From Streptomyces rimosus (GTDB taxonomy: Bacteria; Actinomycetota; Actinomycetes; Streptomycetales; Streptomycetaceae), in contig NZ_CP023688.1 of NCBI RefSeq assembly GCF_008704655.1, positions 496,001 through 560,000 of the forward strand: a stretch of DNA of 64,000 bases, given 5' to 3'. Below the pieces are notes generated by a model. It ran no database searches, had not been told where the DNA came from, and saw nothing but the letters and a program-made list of their open reading frames with translations. The translations under genes and the position numbers were made by a program. This document shows, in pieces, positions 42,837 to 51,621 of this stretch. Numbering within the stretch: position 1 is the stretch's first letter; every line of letters begins with the position of its first letter.

Positions 42837-42855
42837 TTAGCTTAGCCTTACCTAA
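42837..42855. promoter_or_regulatory. Iron box before YncE-like gene
   Basis: TTAGCTTAGCCTTACCTAA fits the DmdR/IdeR box TTAGGTTAGGCTAACCTAA at 16 of 19 positions. It lies between the synthetase stop (42908) and the YncE-like start (42765), both leftward, so it gives the propeller gene its own iron-controlled promoter. Confidence 0.75.
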
Positions 42856-42866
42856 GTTGCACTTCT

Positions 42867-42926
42867 TTCAGACGTCCAGCGCGGCCTTCAGGCGTCCAGC
42901 GCGGCCTTCAGACGTCCAGCGCGGCC
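42867..42926 (-). repeat. Three tandem 20-bp copies at the synthetase stop codon
   Basis: The 20-bp unit TTCAGACGTCCAGCGCGGCC (plus strand) is present three times head to tail (42867, 42887, 42907); the middle copy has one G for A. The copy at 42907-42926 encodes the last residues and the TGA of the synthetase; the other two are beyond the stop. It looks like a recent slippage duplication of the gene end. Confidence 0.95.
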
Positions 42927-45900
42927 AGACGCTCCGCGACCACCGCCGCGATCCCGTCCATCCAGCGCGGCTGCGTCATCTGCGGATGCAGGCACTCCAC
43001 ATCGTGGTTGGCCATCTCGCCCTGCACGTACGGCGTCCACGCCTCCCGGGTCAGCCAGGTCTCGGCGCGCGGGGCGGCTGCGGTGAAGAACAGCACGTCG
43101 CCGGTGAACACCCGGTGCCGGTGCTCCCGCATGAGGCGGGCGTTGTTGACGACGATGTCCACGACGGCCGAAAGCGTCCGGTCGGACAGCCCGGCCAGCG
43201 CGCTGCCCTCGCGGCGCAGCGTCTCCAGGACGTCCTCCCGCGTCAGCTCGTCCGTCCGCTCGAAGCCCGCCATCCGCAGCAGGGCGGTCAGCGCGTCGGT
43301 CTCCTTGGGTACGGCCTGGTCGCGCCACTGGTCGGACGGGTACGCGTCCAGCAGGGCCAGGAAGTCGACCTCCTCCCCCGCCTCCTGGAGCCGCACCGCC
43401 ACGGTGTGGGCGAGGACGCCGCCCACGGACCAGCCGAGCAGCCGGTACGGGCCGTGCGGCCGGACGGCGCGCAACTGCCGTATGTAGTCGGCGGCCATCT
43501 CCTCCATCGTCGCCGGGAGGGGTTCGTCGCGGGCCAGGCCGCGGGCCTGGAGGCCGTACACCGGCTGCGCCGGGTCGAGCCGGGACAGCAGGCCCGAATA
43601 GCACCAGCTGATGCCGCCCGCCGGATGCAGCACGAACAGCGGTACGCGGTCGCCGGTCCGGCGCAGCGGCAGCAGCACGTCCAGCGCGTCGCCGCCGGAC
43701 CCGTCGCCGTCCAGGCGGGCGGCGAGCGCGGCCGGTGTGCGGTCCTGGAAGAGCGCGCCGATGGCCAGTCGCGCGCCGAGCGTGTCGCGTACGCGCGCCA
43801 TCAGGCGGGCGGCCAGCAGCGAGGTGCCGCCCAGGTCGAAGAACGCGTCGTCCACGCCGACCCGGGGCAGGCCCAGCACCTCGGCGAACAGCCGGGTGAG
43901 GGTCTCCTCCCGGTGGGTGCGCGGGGCGCGGCCGGGCCCCGAGGTGAAGGCGGGGGCGGGAAGCTGCTTGCGGTCCAGCTTGCCGTTGGGGCTGAGCGGG
44001 AACGCGTCCAGCACGAGCACGCTGTTGGGCACCATGTGCTCCGGCAGCGTGCGGGCGAGCGCGTCGCGTAGTTCCTCCGGATCGGGCGGGGCCGCGCCGT
44101 CGCCGCTCTCGGGCGTGACATAGCCGGTCAGCCGCTGGTCGCCGGGCCGGTCCTCGCGCACCACCGCGCAGGCCGCGCCGACGGCGGGCAGGGCGGCCAG
44201 CGCCTCCTCGATCTCGCCGAGCTCGACGCGCTGGCCGCGCAGTTTGACCTGGTGGTCGGTGCGGCCGAGGTAGAGCAGTTCGCCGCGGTCGGTCCAGCGG
44301 GCCAGGTCGCCGGTGCGGTACATACGGCTTCCCGCGGGTCCGTACGGGTCGGTGACGAAGCGGGTCGCGGTCAGCTCGGGCCGCCCCAGGTAGCCGTCGG
44401 CGAGCTGGGTTCCGGCGAGATACAGCTCGCCGGGGACGCCGGGCGGGCAGGGGCGCAGGGCCGCGTCCAGGACGTACAGCCGGGTGTTCCAGACGGGCGC
44501 CCCGATGGGCACCGGCCCCTCACCGTCGGGTGCGCAGGCGTGGTACGTGACGTCGACGGCCGCCTCGGTGGGGCCGTACAGGTTGTGCAGTTCCACACCG
44601 GGCAGAGCCCGCGCGAATTCGCGGGCGGTCTCGCGCGGCAGCGCCTCGCCGCTGCAGAACACCCGGCGCAGCCCCGTACAAGCCGCCGCGTCCGGTTCAG
44701 CGAGGAACACCTGGAGCATGGAGGGGACGAAGTGACACGTGGTGACGGCCTGTTCGCGGATGACGCGGGCCAGGTAGGCGGGGTCGCGGTGACCGCCGGC
44801 GTCGGCCACCACCAGCGTGGCGCCCTGACGCAGCGGCCAGAAGAACTCCCATACGGACACGTCGAAGCCGGAGGGCGTCTTCTGGAGCACCCGGTCGCCC
44901 GGTTCCAGGCCGTACTGCCCCTGCATCCAGCGCAGCCGGTTGTCGATGGCCCGGTGGCCGACCAGGACGCCCTTGGGACGGCCGGTGGAGCCGGAGGTGT
45001 AGATGACGTACGCGGGGTGGTCCGGCGTGAGCGGGCGCGGCGGGACGGTGCCGGGGTACGCGGTCAGGTCGAGGCCGTCCAGGACGACCAGCGGCACCTG
45101 TCCGTCGCCGGGTACCCGGCCCTCCCGGTCGGTGATCACGCACACCGGCCGGGCGTCGTCGAGCATGTACGCGAGCCGGTCGGCGGGGTAGTCGGGGTCC
45201 AGCGGCAGGTAGGCGCCGCCCGCCTTGAGGACGGCGAGCAGGGCGAGGACGAGGTCGGCGGAGCGCGGTACGGCGACGGCGGCCAACGTACCGGGGCGCA
45301 CGCCCAGGGATGCCAGGTGGCGGGCCAGCCGGTTGGCGCGGGCGTCGAGTTCGGCGTAGGTCCACGCGCTGTCCCCGTGGACCAGCGCGGTGGCGCCGGG
45401 GGTGCGGGCGGCCTGGGCCTCGATGGGGCCGATGAGGGTGGTGGGCGGCAGCGGCCGGGAGGTGGCGTTGAACGTCTCCAGTACGAGGGCCCGTTCGGCC
45501 GCCGTGGCGATGCCGTGCGTGCCCAGGGGCTCGTGCGGGTCGGCGTGCGCCAGCCGGGAGAGCAGGTCGAGGAACCGTTCCTGGTGGCGGCCGAGTTCCG
45601 CCTCCTCGTACAGCGCGGGGTTGGCGTCGTGGTCGAGGCGCAGGCCGCGGCCGTCGGCGCGGTCGTAGACGTTGACGGTCAGTTCGTCCACCGGGCCGGT
45701 GGACAGGTTGTGCGCGGTGGCCGGGGCGCCCGCGAAGTCCAGGCCGTAGTCGAACGGCATCACGTTGACCAGCGGCCCGACCAGCGCCCGGTCCGCGCCG
45801 AGCAGTCCGAGGTCGCGGCGGATGTCCTCGTACCGGTAGCGCTGGTGGCGACGGGCCGACCGGATGCCGAGGACGACCTGGCGGGTCAGTTCGGCGAAGG

Positions 45901-46870
45901 TGGCGGCCGGGCTCGCGGTCAGCCGCAGCGGCAGTACGTTCATGACCATGCCGGGGACGCGCAGCGCCACCGAGCCCATCCGGCCCATCATCGGCAGCCC
46001 GAGGACGACTTCCTCGGCGCCGGTGGCCCGGGACAGGTACAGCGCCTGGGCGGCGAGCAGCACGTCGGGCCAGGTGGCACGGACCGAGGAGGCCAGTTCC
46101 TTGAGCCGGTCGGTGGCCTCGGGGTCCAGGTGCACGGTGCGGCGCAGGTGGGTGCGGGAGGGCAGGGCGGTGCGCCCGGCCAGGCTGACGGCCTCGGGCC
46201 GGTCCGCGAACGCCTCGTTCCAGTGCCGCCGGTCGGCTTCGTACGTCTCCCCCGCCCGGTACGCGGCGTCCTCGGCGACCAGGTCGGTCAGCCGCCCGAA
46301 GGGGCTGGGGCCGACGGGTTCGCCGGCCGCGAGCGCCGTGTAGACCTCGGCGGTGCGGCGGGCCAGCAGCGAGTAGCCGAAGCCGTCCATGACGACGTGG
46401 TGGACGCGCTGGTACCACAGCCAGCGGCTCTCGCCGACGCGGAACAGCGCGTGCGCGAACAGCGGCCCTGCGGCCAGGTCGAACGGCTCGGACAGGTCGG
46501 CCCGCATCCAGGCGCGCGCCGCGCCGTCGGGGTCGTCCTCCGCGCGCAGGTCCGCCAGATGCAGCGGCAGCGGCGCAGGACAGGTGCTCAGCGGAAGCTG
46601 GCGCGGCCCGCCGTCGGTCTCGACGATGCGGACCCGCAGCGCGTCGGCCTCGGCGACGACCTGGTGCAGTGCGTCGGAGAACAGCGCCGGGTCCACCGGC
46701 CCGTGGATCTCCAGGTATTCGGCGGTGTTCTGCGCGGGGCTCGCCGGGTCCAGGGCCTGCGCGTACCACAGGCCGGTCTGCGCGGCCGTCAGCGGCAGGC
46801 CCTCGGCGGTGTCGCGGCCGTCCGTACCGGTGTCGCGGACGCGCGCTCCGGTGTCGACCGGCGCCGTCAC
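42908..46870 (-). CDS. EntF-like NRPS (C-A-T-TE), serine-specific
   Basis: A 1320-residue synthetase close to EntF in size and order. Condensation domain about 20-440 (HHVVMDG at 157-163); adenylation about 470-965 (YTSGSTGRPKG, NLYGPTEAAVD, YRTGDLARW); thiolation LGGTSLLAARL; thioesterase with GWSVGG nucleophile and a C-terminal His. The specificity residues read by eye are D-V-W-H-F-S-L-V-D-(K), the serine code of EntF. The enzyme should join aryl groups to serine and cyclise a trilactone, as in enterobactin. GTG 46870 overlaps the carrier-protein stop. No MbtH-like gene is beside it. Confidence 0.93.
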   Translation of the reverse strand: MTAPVDTGARVRDTGTDGRDTAEGLPLTAAQTGLWYAQALDPASPAQNTAEYLEIHGPVDPALFSDALHQVVAEADALRVRIVETDGGPRQLPLSTCPAPLPLHLADLRAEDDPDGAARAWMRADLSEPFDLAAGPLFAHALFRVGESRWLWYQRVHHVVMDGFGYSLLARRTAEVYTALAAGEPVGPSPFGRLTDLVAEDAAYRAGETYEADRRHWNEAFADRPEAVSLAGRTALPSRTHLRRTVHLDPEATDRLKELASSVRATWPDVLLAAQALYLSRATGAEEVVLGLPMMGRMGSVALRVPGMVMNVLPLRLTASPAATFAELTRQVVLGIRSARRHQRYRYEDIRRDLGLLGADRALVGPLVNVMPFDYGLDFAGAPATAHNLSTGPVDELTVNVYDRADGRGLRLDHDANPALYEEAELGRHQERFLDLLSRLAHADPHEPLGTHGIATAAERALVLETFNATSRPLPPTTLIGPIEAQAARTPGATALVHGDSAWTYAELDARANRLARHLASLGVRPGTLAAVAVPRSADLVLALLAVLKAGGAYLPLDPDYPADRLAYMLDDARPVCVITDREGRVPGDGQVPLVVLDGLDLTAYPGTVPPRPLTPDHPAYVIYTSGSTGRPKGVLVGHRAIDNRLRWMQGQYGLEPGDRVLQKTPSGFDVSVWEFFWPLRQGATLVVADAGGHRDPAYLARVIREQAVTTCHFVPSMLQVFLAEPDAAACTGLRRVFCSGEALPRETAREFARALPGVELHNLYGPTEAAVDVTYHACAPDGEGPVPIGAPVWNTRLYVLDAALRPCPPGVPGELYLAGTQLADGYLGRPELTATRFVTDPYGPAGSRMYRTGDLARWTDRGELLYLGRTDHQVKLRGQRVELGEIEEALAALPAVGAACAVVREDRPGDQRLTGYVTPESGDGAAPPDPEELRDALARTLPEHMVPNSVLVLDAFPLSPNGKLDRKQLPAPAFTSGPGRAPRTHREETLTRLFAEVLGLPRVGVDDAFFDLGGTSLLAARLMARVRDTLGARLAIGALFQDRTPAALAARLDGDGSGGDALDVLLPLRRTGDRVPLFVLHPAGGISWCYSGLLSRLDPAQPVYGLQARGLARDEPLPATMEEMAADYIRQLRAVRPHGPYRLLGWSVGGVLAHTVAVRLQEAGEEVDFLALLDAYPSDQWRDQAVPKETDALTALLRMAGFERTDELTREDVLETLRREGSALAGLSDRTLSAVVDIVVNNARLMREHRHRVFTGDVLFFTAAAPRAETWLTREAWTPYVQGEMANHDVECLHPQMTQPRWMDGIAAVVAERLAALDV

Positions 46871-47097
46871 GAGGCGACGCCCAGGATGCGGGCCCACGCC
46901 TCGATGGCGGGCTGCTCGGCGAGGTCCACGAAGCCGGCCCGGGTGCCGTGATCGCGCCGCCAGCGTTCCAGGAGCGCCATGATGCGGACCGAGTCCATGC
47001 CGTAGTCCACGAGGTTCTCGTCCACCGGGATGTCGGCCGGGTCCTCGCCGAGCACGTCGGCGACGTCCGCGCGCAGGTGATCGATGGTCAGTGCCAT
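46867..47097 (-). CDS. Free-standing aryl carrier protein (EntB C-terminal type)
   Basis: A 76-residue carrier protein with the phosphopantetheine site DYGMDSVRIM (Ser36) and ALLERWRRDHG, VDLAEQPAIEAWARIL. This matches the ArCP domain of EntB, where GxDSxR is typical of aryl carriers; the isochorismatase half of EntB is missing. ATG 47097 follows AAGGAG. It should present an aryl acid, probably 2,3-dihydroxybenzoate, to the downstream condensation domain. The ligase that loads it is not in the window. Confidence 0.9.
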   Translation of the reverse strand: MALTIDHLRADVADVLGEDPADIPVDENLVDYGMDSVRIMALLERWRRDHGTRAGFVDLAEQPAIEAWARILGVAS

Positions 47098-47220
47098 GGC
47101 GTGTCGTTCTCCTTGAGCGTGTGGCCGGCGGGGCCGGCCGGGAGGGGGCCGTACGTCGGCGGACGGCCGCGGGGCGGGCGCCCGGCCGGGGCGCTGCCCG
47201 GCCGGTGGCGGCGCGGTCCG

Positions 47221-48198
47221 TTACGTGGTCATGGCCTTGTCAATGTCCTCCAGGACGGACATGGCCGCCAGACCGCCACCGAGGCTGGTCCACTTGGAAC
47301 CGTCGATCTCGGTGGCGTGGCCGTCGCGGACGGCGCCGAGCTGCCGGTAGGCGGGCTTGTTCTTCAGCTCGGCGAACAGGTCCGCGTCCTTGCCCTTGGC
47401 GGCGAGGGTGCCGATGAACAGCCAGTCGCCGTCGATCTGCTTGATGTCCTCGTCGCTGATCGGGGTGGAGTGGCCCTGGCCGCGCTCGTTCTGGATGCCG
47501 GGCCGCTTGAAGCCGAGGTCCTTCAGGACATCGCTGATGAAGACGCCCTGCTGCATCACGGCGGTGCCCTTGGCGGAGTAGCGGGCGACGGAGACGGTGG
47601 CGCCGGCGTGCGAGCCCAGCTTCTTCTTCAGCTCGGCGACCTTGGCGTCGTAGCCCGCGACGAAGGCCTTGGCCTCGTTCTGCTTGCCGAGGGCCCGGCC
47701 GGTGAGGTCGAGAGCCTTCTTCCAGTCCTTGTCCTGGCCGATGGTGACGACGGTCGGCGCGATGGCCTTCAGCTGCTGGAGCACCTTCTGGTCGGCGAGC
47801 TGCCCGGCCAGGATGACGTCGGGCTTGGCGCGCAGCACCTTTTCGATGTCGGGGCCGGTGACGGCGCCGACGACCGGTATGCCGCCCGCGCGCCCGGCGA
47901 GGTATTCGGGGGCGCCCTTCTGGCCGCGGCCCGCGGTCAGCCCGATCGGCTTGACGCCGAGTGCCAGCGCGGAGTCGAGGTCCATCTCGCTGAGCGCGAC
48001 CACCTTGGCAGGTCTGGCGGGCACCTCGACCTCGGTACCGGTGGCGTCGGTGACGGTGACCTTGCCGGCGCCGCCGCTCTTCGCCTTCTCCGAGCCGCCG
48101 GCCCCGTCCCCTCCGCAGGCGGTGAGGGCCAGCGCCAGGGCGGTGGTGACGGCGGCCGCCGCGGTCGGGCGGACGCGCGGCGAGGGGTGCGTGGACAT
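47221..48198 (-). CDS. Siderophore-binding lipoprotein (FepB-like)
   Basis: A 325-residue substrate-binding protein from ATG 48198. It has a lipobox TAC (ALALTAC, Cys near 28), then VTVTDATGTEVEVPARPAKV and a FepB-type fold. It is clearly paralogous to the lipoprotein at 20569-21540 (shared KVxVPAxPxKVVxLSE, IDGDWLFIG). First gene of the operon with the aryl carrier and synthetase. It is divergent from two permeases across an iron box and is probably their partner. Confidence 0.92.
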   Translation of the reverse strand: MSTHPSPRVRPTAAAAVTTALALALTACGGDGAGGSEKAKSGGAGKVTVTDATGTEVEVPARPAKVVALSEMDLDSALALGVKPIGLTAGRGQKGAPEYLAGRAGGIPVVGAVTGPDIEKVLRAKPDVILAGQLADQKVLQQLKAIAPTVVTIGQDKDWKKALDLTGRALGKQNEAKAFVAGYDAKVAELKKKLGSHAGATVSVARYSAKGTAVMQQGVFISDVLKDLGFKRPGIQNERGQGHSTPISDEDIKQIDGDWLFIGTLAAKGKDADLFAELKNKPAYRQLGAVRDGHATEIDGSKWTSLGGGLAAMSVLEDIDKAMTT

Positions 48199-48322
48199 GT
48201 CTGTAGTCTCCGAGTGGTGAAGTCCGGCGCCGGAGCGGCGTTTGACGGAACGGTTGTTACGGGGCATGCCGGAAATACCAAGGTGTTCGGTCCTGTCGGA
48301 CGACAGAAGCCCCGATCGAGCC

Positions 48323-48341
48323 TTAGGTTAGGCTAACCTTA
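48323..48341. promoter_or_regulatory. Iron box between lipoprotein operon and permease operon
   Basis: TTAGGTTAGGCTAACCTTA agrees with the DmdR/IdeR palindrome at 18 of 19 positions, the best of the four boxes. A -10-like TAGGCT (48329-48334) inside it is six bases before the permease ATG (48341), with no ribosome site, so the permease mRNA is probably leaderless. The box also lies 125 bp upstream of the lipoprotein operon. Confidence 0.9.
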
Positions 48342-49429
48342 TGTTGGTTGCGCAAGAGACCGGGGCCCCCGTCGGCGGCACCGAGCCCCCTCCGCCCCGG
48401 CCGCCCGGACCCCGCCGGCGCATCCTGTCCGCCGCCGTCGCCCTGACCGCGCTGCTGGCCACCCTGACGGTGCTGTCCCTGCTCGTCGGCACCGGCTCCA
48501 GCCCCGTCGCGCGCGCCTGGGACTTCCTCATGGGCGATCCGTCCGCCCGCGCCGACGCCCAACTCCGGCTCGCCGTCCTCGATGTACGGCTGCCGCGTAC
48601 TCTCGCGGCCGTCCTCGTCGGCGTCTCCCTCGGCGCCGCCGGCTGCCTCCTCCAGGCCGTCACCCGCAACCCTTTGGCCGAAACCGGGCTGCTCGGCGTG
48701 AACTCGGGCGCCGCGCTCGGCGTCGTCATCGGCCTCACGTACTTCGGGGTGCGGTCGTCGTACGCCCTGCTGGGCTGGGCGCTCGCCGGAGGGATGGCCG
48801 CCAGCGCCGTGGTCCTGCTCCTCGCCGCCTCGGGCCGGGGCGCGGCGTCACCACTGCGACTGGTGCTGGCCGGCTCCGCGCTCGGCGCCACCTTCCACGG
48901 CATGACCTCCTACGTCCTGCTCAGCACCCAGTCGACCTTCGACACCTTCCGCTACTGGACCATCGGCTCCCTGGCCGGCCTCAAGACCTCCGACACCTAC
49001 CCGCTGATCCCGCTCATCGTCATCGGCCTGCTGGTCGCCTTCGGCTCTGCCCGTCCGCTGGCCGCCCTGGCGCTCGGCGACGACGGCGCGCGGGCGCTGG
49101 GGCACCGCCCCGGCCTGATCCGGGTGGTCGTCGCCGGGGCGGTGACGCTGCTGGCCGGGTCGGCGGTGGCGATCGCCGGGCCGATCGCCTTCCTCGGCCT
49201 GCTGGCCCCGCACGCCGCCCGCGCCGTCACCGGCCCGCGCATGGCGGCGCAGCTGGCCCTGTCGGCCTTGATCGCCGCCGATGTGATGATCGCGGCCGAT
49301 ATCTTCGCCCGGGTCGCCATCCGCCCCTGGGAGACCCCCGTGAGCGTCCTTCTCGCCTTCGTCGGCGGACCGTTGCTGATCTGGATCGCCCGCTCCCGGC
49401 GGCTGTCCACGGCGGGAGGCACAGCATGA
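48341..49429 (+). CDS. FecCD-family siderophore ABC permease
   Basis: A 362-residue permease. Seen: LDVRLPRTLAAVLVGVSLGA, TRNPLAETGLLGVNSGAALG, ALGDDGARALGHRPGLIRV and AGPIAFLGLLAPHAARAVTG. The ATG itself lies in the iron box. It overlaps the next permease by four bases (ATGA at 49426). This FepD-like subunit should import the ferric siderophore with its partner. Confidence 0.92.
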   Translation: MLVAQETGAPVGGTEPPPPRPPGPRRRILSAAVALTALLATLTVLSLLVGTGSSPVARAWDFLMGDPSARADAQLRLAVLDVRLPRTLAAVLVGVSLGAAGCLLQAVTRNPLAETGLLGVNSGAALGVVIGLTYFGVRSSYALLGWALAGGMAASAVVLLLAASGRGAASPLRLVLAGSALGATFHGMTSYVLLSTQSTFDTFRYWTIGSLAGLKTSDTYPLIPLIVIGLLVAFGSARPLAALALGDDGARALGHRPGLIRVVVAGAVTLLAGSAVAIAGPIAFLGLLAPHAARAVTGPRMAAQLALSALIAADVMIAADIFARVAIRPWETPVSVLLAFVGGPLLIWIARSRRLSTAGGTA

Positions 49430-50583
49430 CGGACCCGACGGCGAAGGACCGGGCGGCCCGTATCCCCTCCCCCAGGCCGCCCGCCGATGCCGGGCCCTGT
49501 ACGGACCCGGCCCCCACCACGGCTTCCGCACCTCCCCCGGACGTCACCCCGCCCGACAGCCTCGTCCTGCGGACCGGCGCCCTCTCCTGGCTGTTCCCCC
49601 GCCGCGGCGCGCTGGTCGCCGTGGCGCTGGGGCTGCTGATCCTGGTACTGGTCGCGCTGGGCACCTTCGCCAGCTCCACCGGCATGGGCTTCGCCGAAAC
49701 GCTCTCCGGCCTGTTCGGTACGGGTGATCCGGCCACCGTGATGCTGGTCCAGGACTTCCGGCTGCCGCGGATCGCCGTCGGCGTCATGGTCGGCGCGGCG
49801 CTGGGCATCGCCGGCTGCCTCACCCAGACGCTGGCCGGCAACCGGCTCGCCACCCCCGACATCATCGGCGTGAACGAGGGCGCCACCGCGGCCGTCGTCG
49901 CCTCCGTCGTCGGATCGTCCACCGGCATGATCGGCGAATGGTGGCTCGGGCCGGTCGGCGCGGTGCTGGCCGCCGCGCTGGTCGTGCTGTGCGCGGGCGG
50001 CGCCGGACACCGGGGCCACCGCGTCCTCGTCGTCGGCATCGGCGTCTCGACCGTCGTCGGGGCCGTCACCGACCTCGTGATGTCCCGCCAGAACGACAAC
50101 ACCGCGGGCGGCGTCTTCCTGTGGACGGTCGGCAGCCTCAGCGGCCGCGACTGGTCGGTCGGCACGCCGCTGCTGCTGGTCCTGCTCTTCCTGCTCCCGT
50201 TCGCCCTCGCCGCCGGAAACCGGCTGCAACTGCTGCGCTTCGACGACGACACGGCCGCCGGACTCGGCGTGCCCGTCCGCCGGATCCGCGCCCTGGCGCT
50301 GGCCCTCGCGGTGCTGCTCTCCGGCGCGGCAGCGGGCGTCGGCGGCCCCATCGCCTTCGTCGCACTGGCCGCACCCGTCCTCGCGGACCGCCTGGGCGGC
50401 CGGTCGCGGGTACCCGTACTGGCCTCCGGGCTGGTGGGCGGCGCCCTGATCGCCGGGGCCGACGCGCTGGGCCGGGTGATCGCCCCCGTCGAGATCCCCG
50501 TCGGCGTGGTCACCAGCGTGCTCGGCGGACCCTTCCTGCTGTGGGTGCTCTTCCGCCCGGAGCGGGGGACGGGGCGGCGGTGA
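49426..50583 (+). CDS. FecCD-family siderophore ABC permease
   Basis: A 385-residue permease with a ~60-residue Pro-rich N-terminal extension before the first helix (GALVAVALGLLILVLVALGT). Then QDFRLPRIAVGVMVGAALGI, AGNRLATPDIIGVNEGATAA, the FDDDTAAGLGVPVRRIRALA coupling loop and GGPIAFVALAAPVLADRLGG. It is the FepG-like partner of the preceding gene. As in the other importer, no ATPase gene follows. Confidence 0.92.
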   Translation: MTDPTAKDRAARIPSPRPPADAGPCTDPAPTTASAPPPDVTPPDSLVLRTGALSWLFPRRGALVAVALGLLILVLVALGTFASSTGMGFAETLSGLFGTGDPATVMLVQDFRLPRIAVGVMVGAALGIAGCLTQTLAGNRLATPDIIGVNEGATAAVVASVVGSSTGMIGEWWLGPVGAVLAAALVVLCAGGAGHRGHRVLVVGIGVSTVVGAVTDLVMSRQNDNTAGGVFLWTVGSLSGRDWSVGTPLLLVLLFLLPFALAAGNRLQLLRFDDDTAAGLGVPVRRIRALALALAVLLSGAAAGVGGPIAFVALAAPVLADRLGGRSRVPVLASGLVGGALIAGADALGRVIAPVEIPVGVVTSVLGGPFLLWVLFRPERGTGRR

Positions 50584-50622
50584 CCCGGCGGGTGGCGGGC
50601 ACTGCCGTACGGGCAGGCCGGC

Positions 50623-51621
50623 TCAGAACCCGCGATCGTCCCCCAACCAAGCAACCCCGGCAGGCCGCCACTCCGGCCCCCCGGCCTCGGCACCAATGAC
50701 CTCCACATCATCGAAACCGTACGCGGCAAGCCGGTCCAAAGCCTCGGCAACCAGAATCTCCGGCACCGAAGCGCCGCTGGTCAGGCCCACGGTGGACATG
50801 CCCCGCAGCCAGGCCGGGTCGATCTCCTCCGCGCAGTCGACCAGGTGGGCCGCGGGCACTCCGGCCAGGACCGCCGTCTCGGCCAGCCGGGCCGCGGCGG
50901 CGGACTTCCGCGAGCCGATCACGAGTACCAGGTCGCAGATGCCGGCCAGCCGTCGCACCGTCGCCTGCCGGTTGCGTGTCGCGTAGCAGATGTCGTCGCC
51001 GGGCGGGCCGAGCACCGCGGGGAACCGCGCCTTGAGCGCGTGGACGGTCACCGCCGTCTCGTCCACCGACAGCGTCGTCTGCGACAGCCAGACCACCCGC
51101 CCCTCGTCCGCGACCCGGAGGTACGGGACATCGTCGGGACCGCCCACCAGGTGGACGCGGTCCGGCGCCTCGCCCAACGCGCCGACCACCTCCTCGTGCC
51201 CCTCACGGCCGATCAGGAGGATGTCGTAGCCCTCGCGGGCGAACCGCCGGGCCTCCAGGTGGACCTTGGTGACCCGCGGGCAGCTCGCGTCTACGGTGGT
51301 GAGCCCGCGCCGCGCCGCCTCGGCGTGGACCTCGAAGGCGGTCCCGTGCTCCGGGCAGACCACCACCGCGCCCTCGGGCACTTCGTCGGTCGCCCCGACG
51401 AAGACCGCGCCCCTGCGCTCCAGGGCGCGGACCACATGCGCGTTGCGGACGGTCTGCTGACGGACGTACACCGGCGGCCCGTACCGGTCCAGGGCCTTCT
51501 CCACGGTGACGACGGCACGGTCCGCCCCCGCGCAGTAGCCGCGGGGCGAGGCGAGCAGGACCCGCCCCGGGCCCGCGGTCGCGGCGGCGGAACGGGCAGC
51601 GGACGATACGAAGTACGGCAT
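50623..51621 (-). CDS. Divergent IspH paralogue (HMBPP reductase-like Fe-S protein)
   Basis: A 332-residue protein of the IspH/LytB family. All three cluster cysteines remain: [25 protein letters not shown] and [21 protein letters not shown] and [11 protein letters not shown] also fit. Compared with E. coli IspH from memory, the substrate-site region RHEVVHN reads RQQTVRN (a conserved His becomes Arg), FSAHG reads CPEHG, and the NSSNSNRL loop reads KSAAAARL, losing the Ser-x-Asn ligands. It is thus a second, altered copy, possibly with a changed substrate. ATG 51621 has GAGGA upstream. It stands alone. Confidence 0.82.
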   Translation of the reverse strand: MPYFVSSAARSAAATAGPGRVLLASPRGYCAGADRAVVTVEKALDRYGPPVYVRQQTVRNAHVVRALERRGAVFVGATDEVPEGAVVVCPEHGTAFEVHAEAARRGLTTVDASCPRVTKVHLEARRFAREGYDILLIGREGHEEVVGALGEAPDRVHLVGGPDDVPYLRVADEGRVVWLSQTTLSVDETAVTVHALKARFPAVLGPPGDDICYATRNRQATVRRLAGICDLVLVIGSRKSAAAARLAETAVLAGVPAAHLVDCAEEIDPAWLRGMSTVGLTSGASVPEILVAEALDRLAAYGFDDVEVIGAEAGGPEWRPAGVAWLGDDRGF

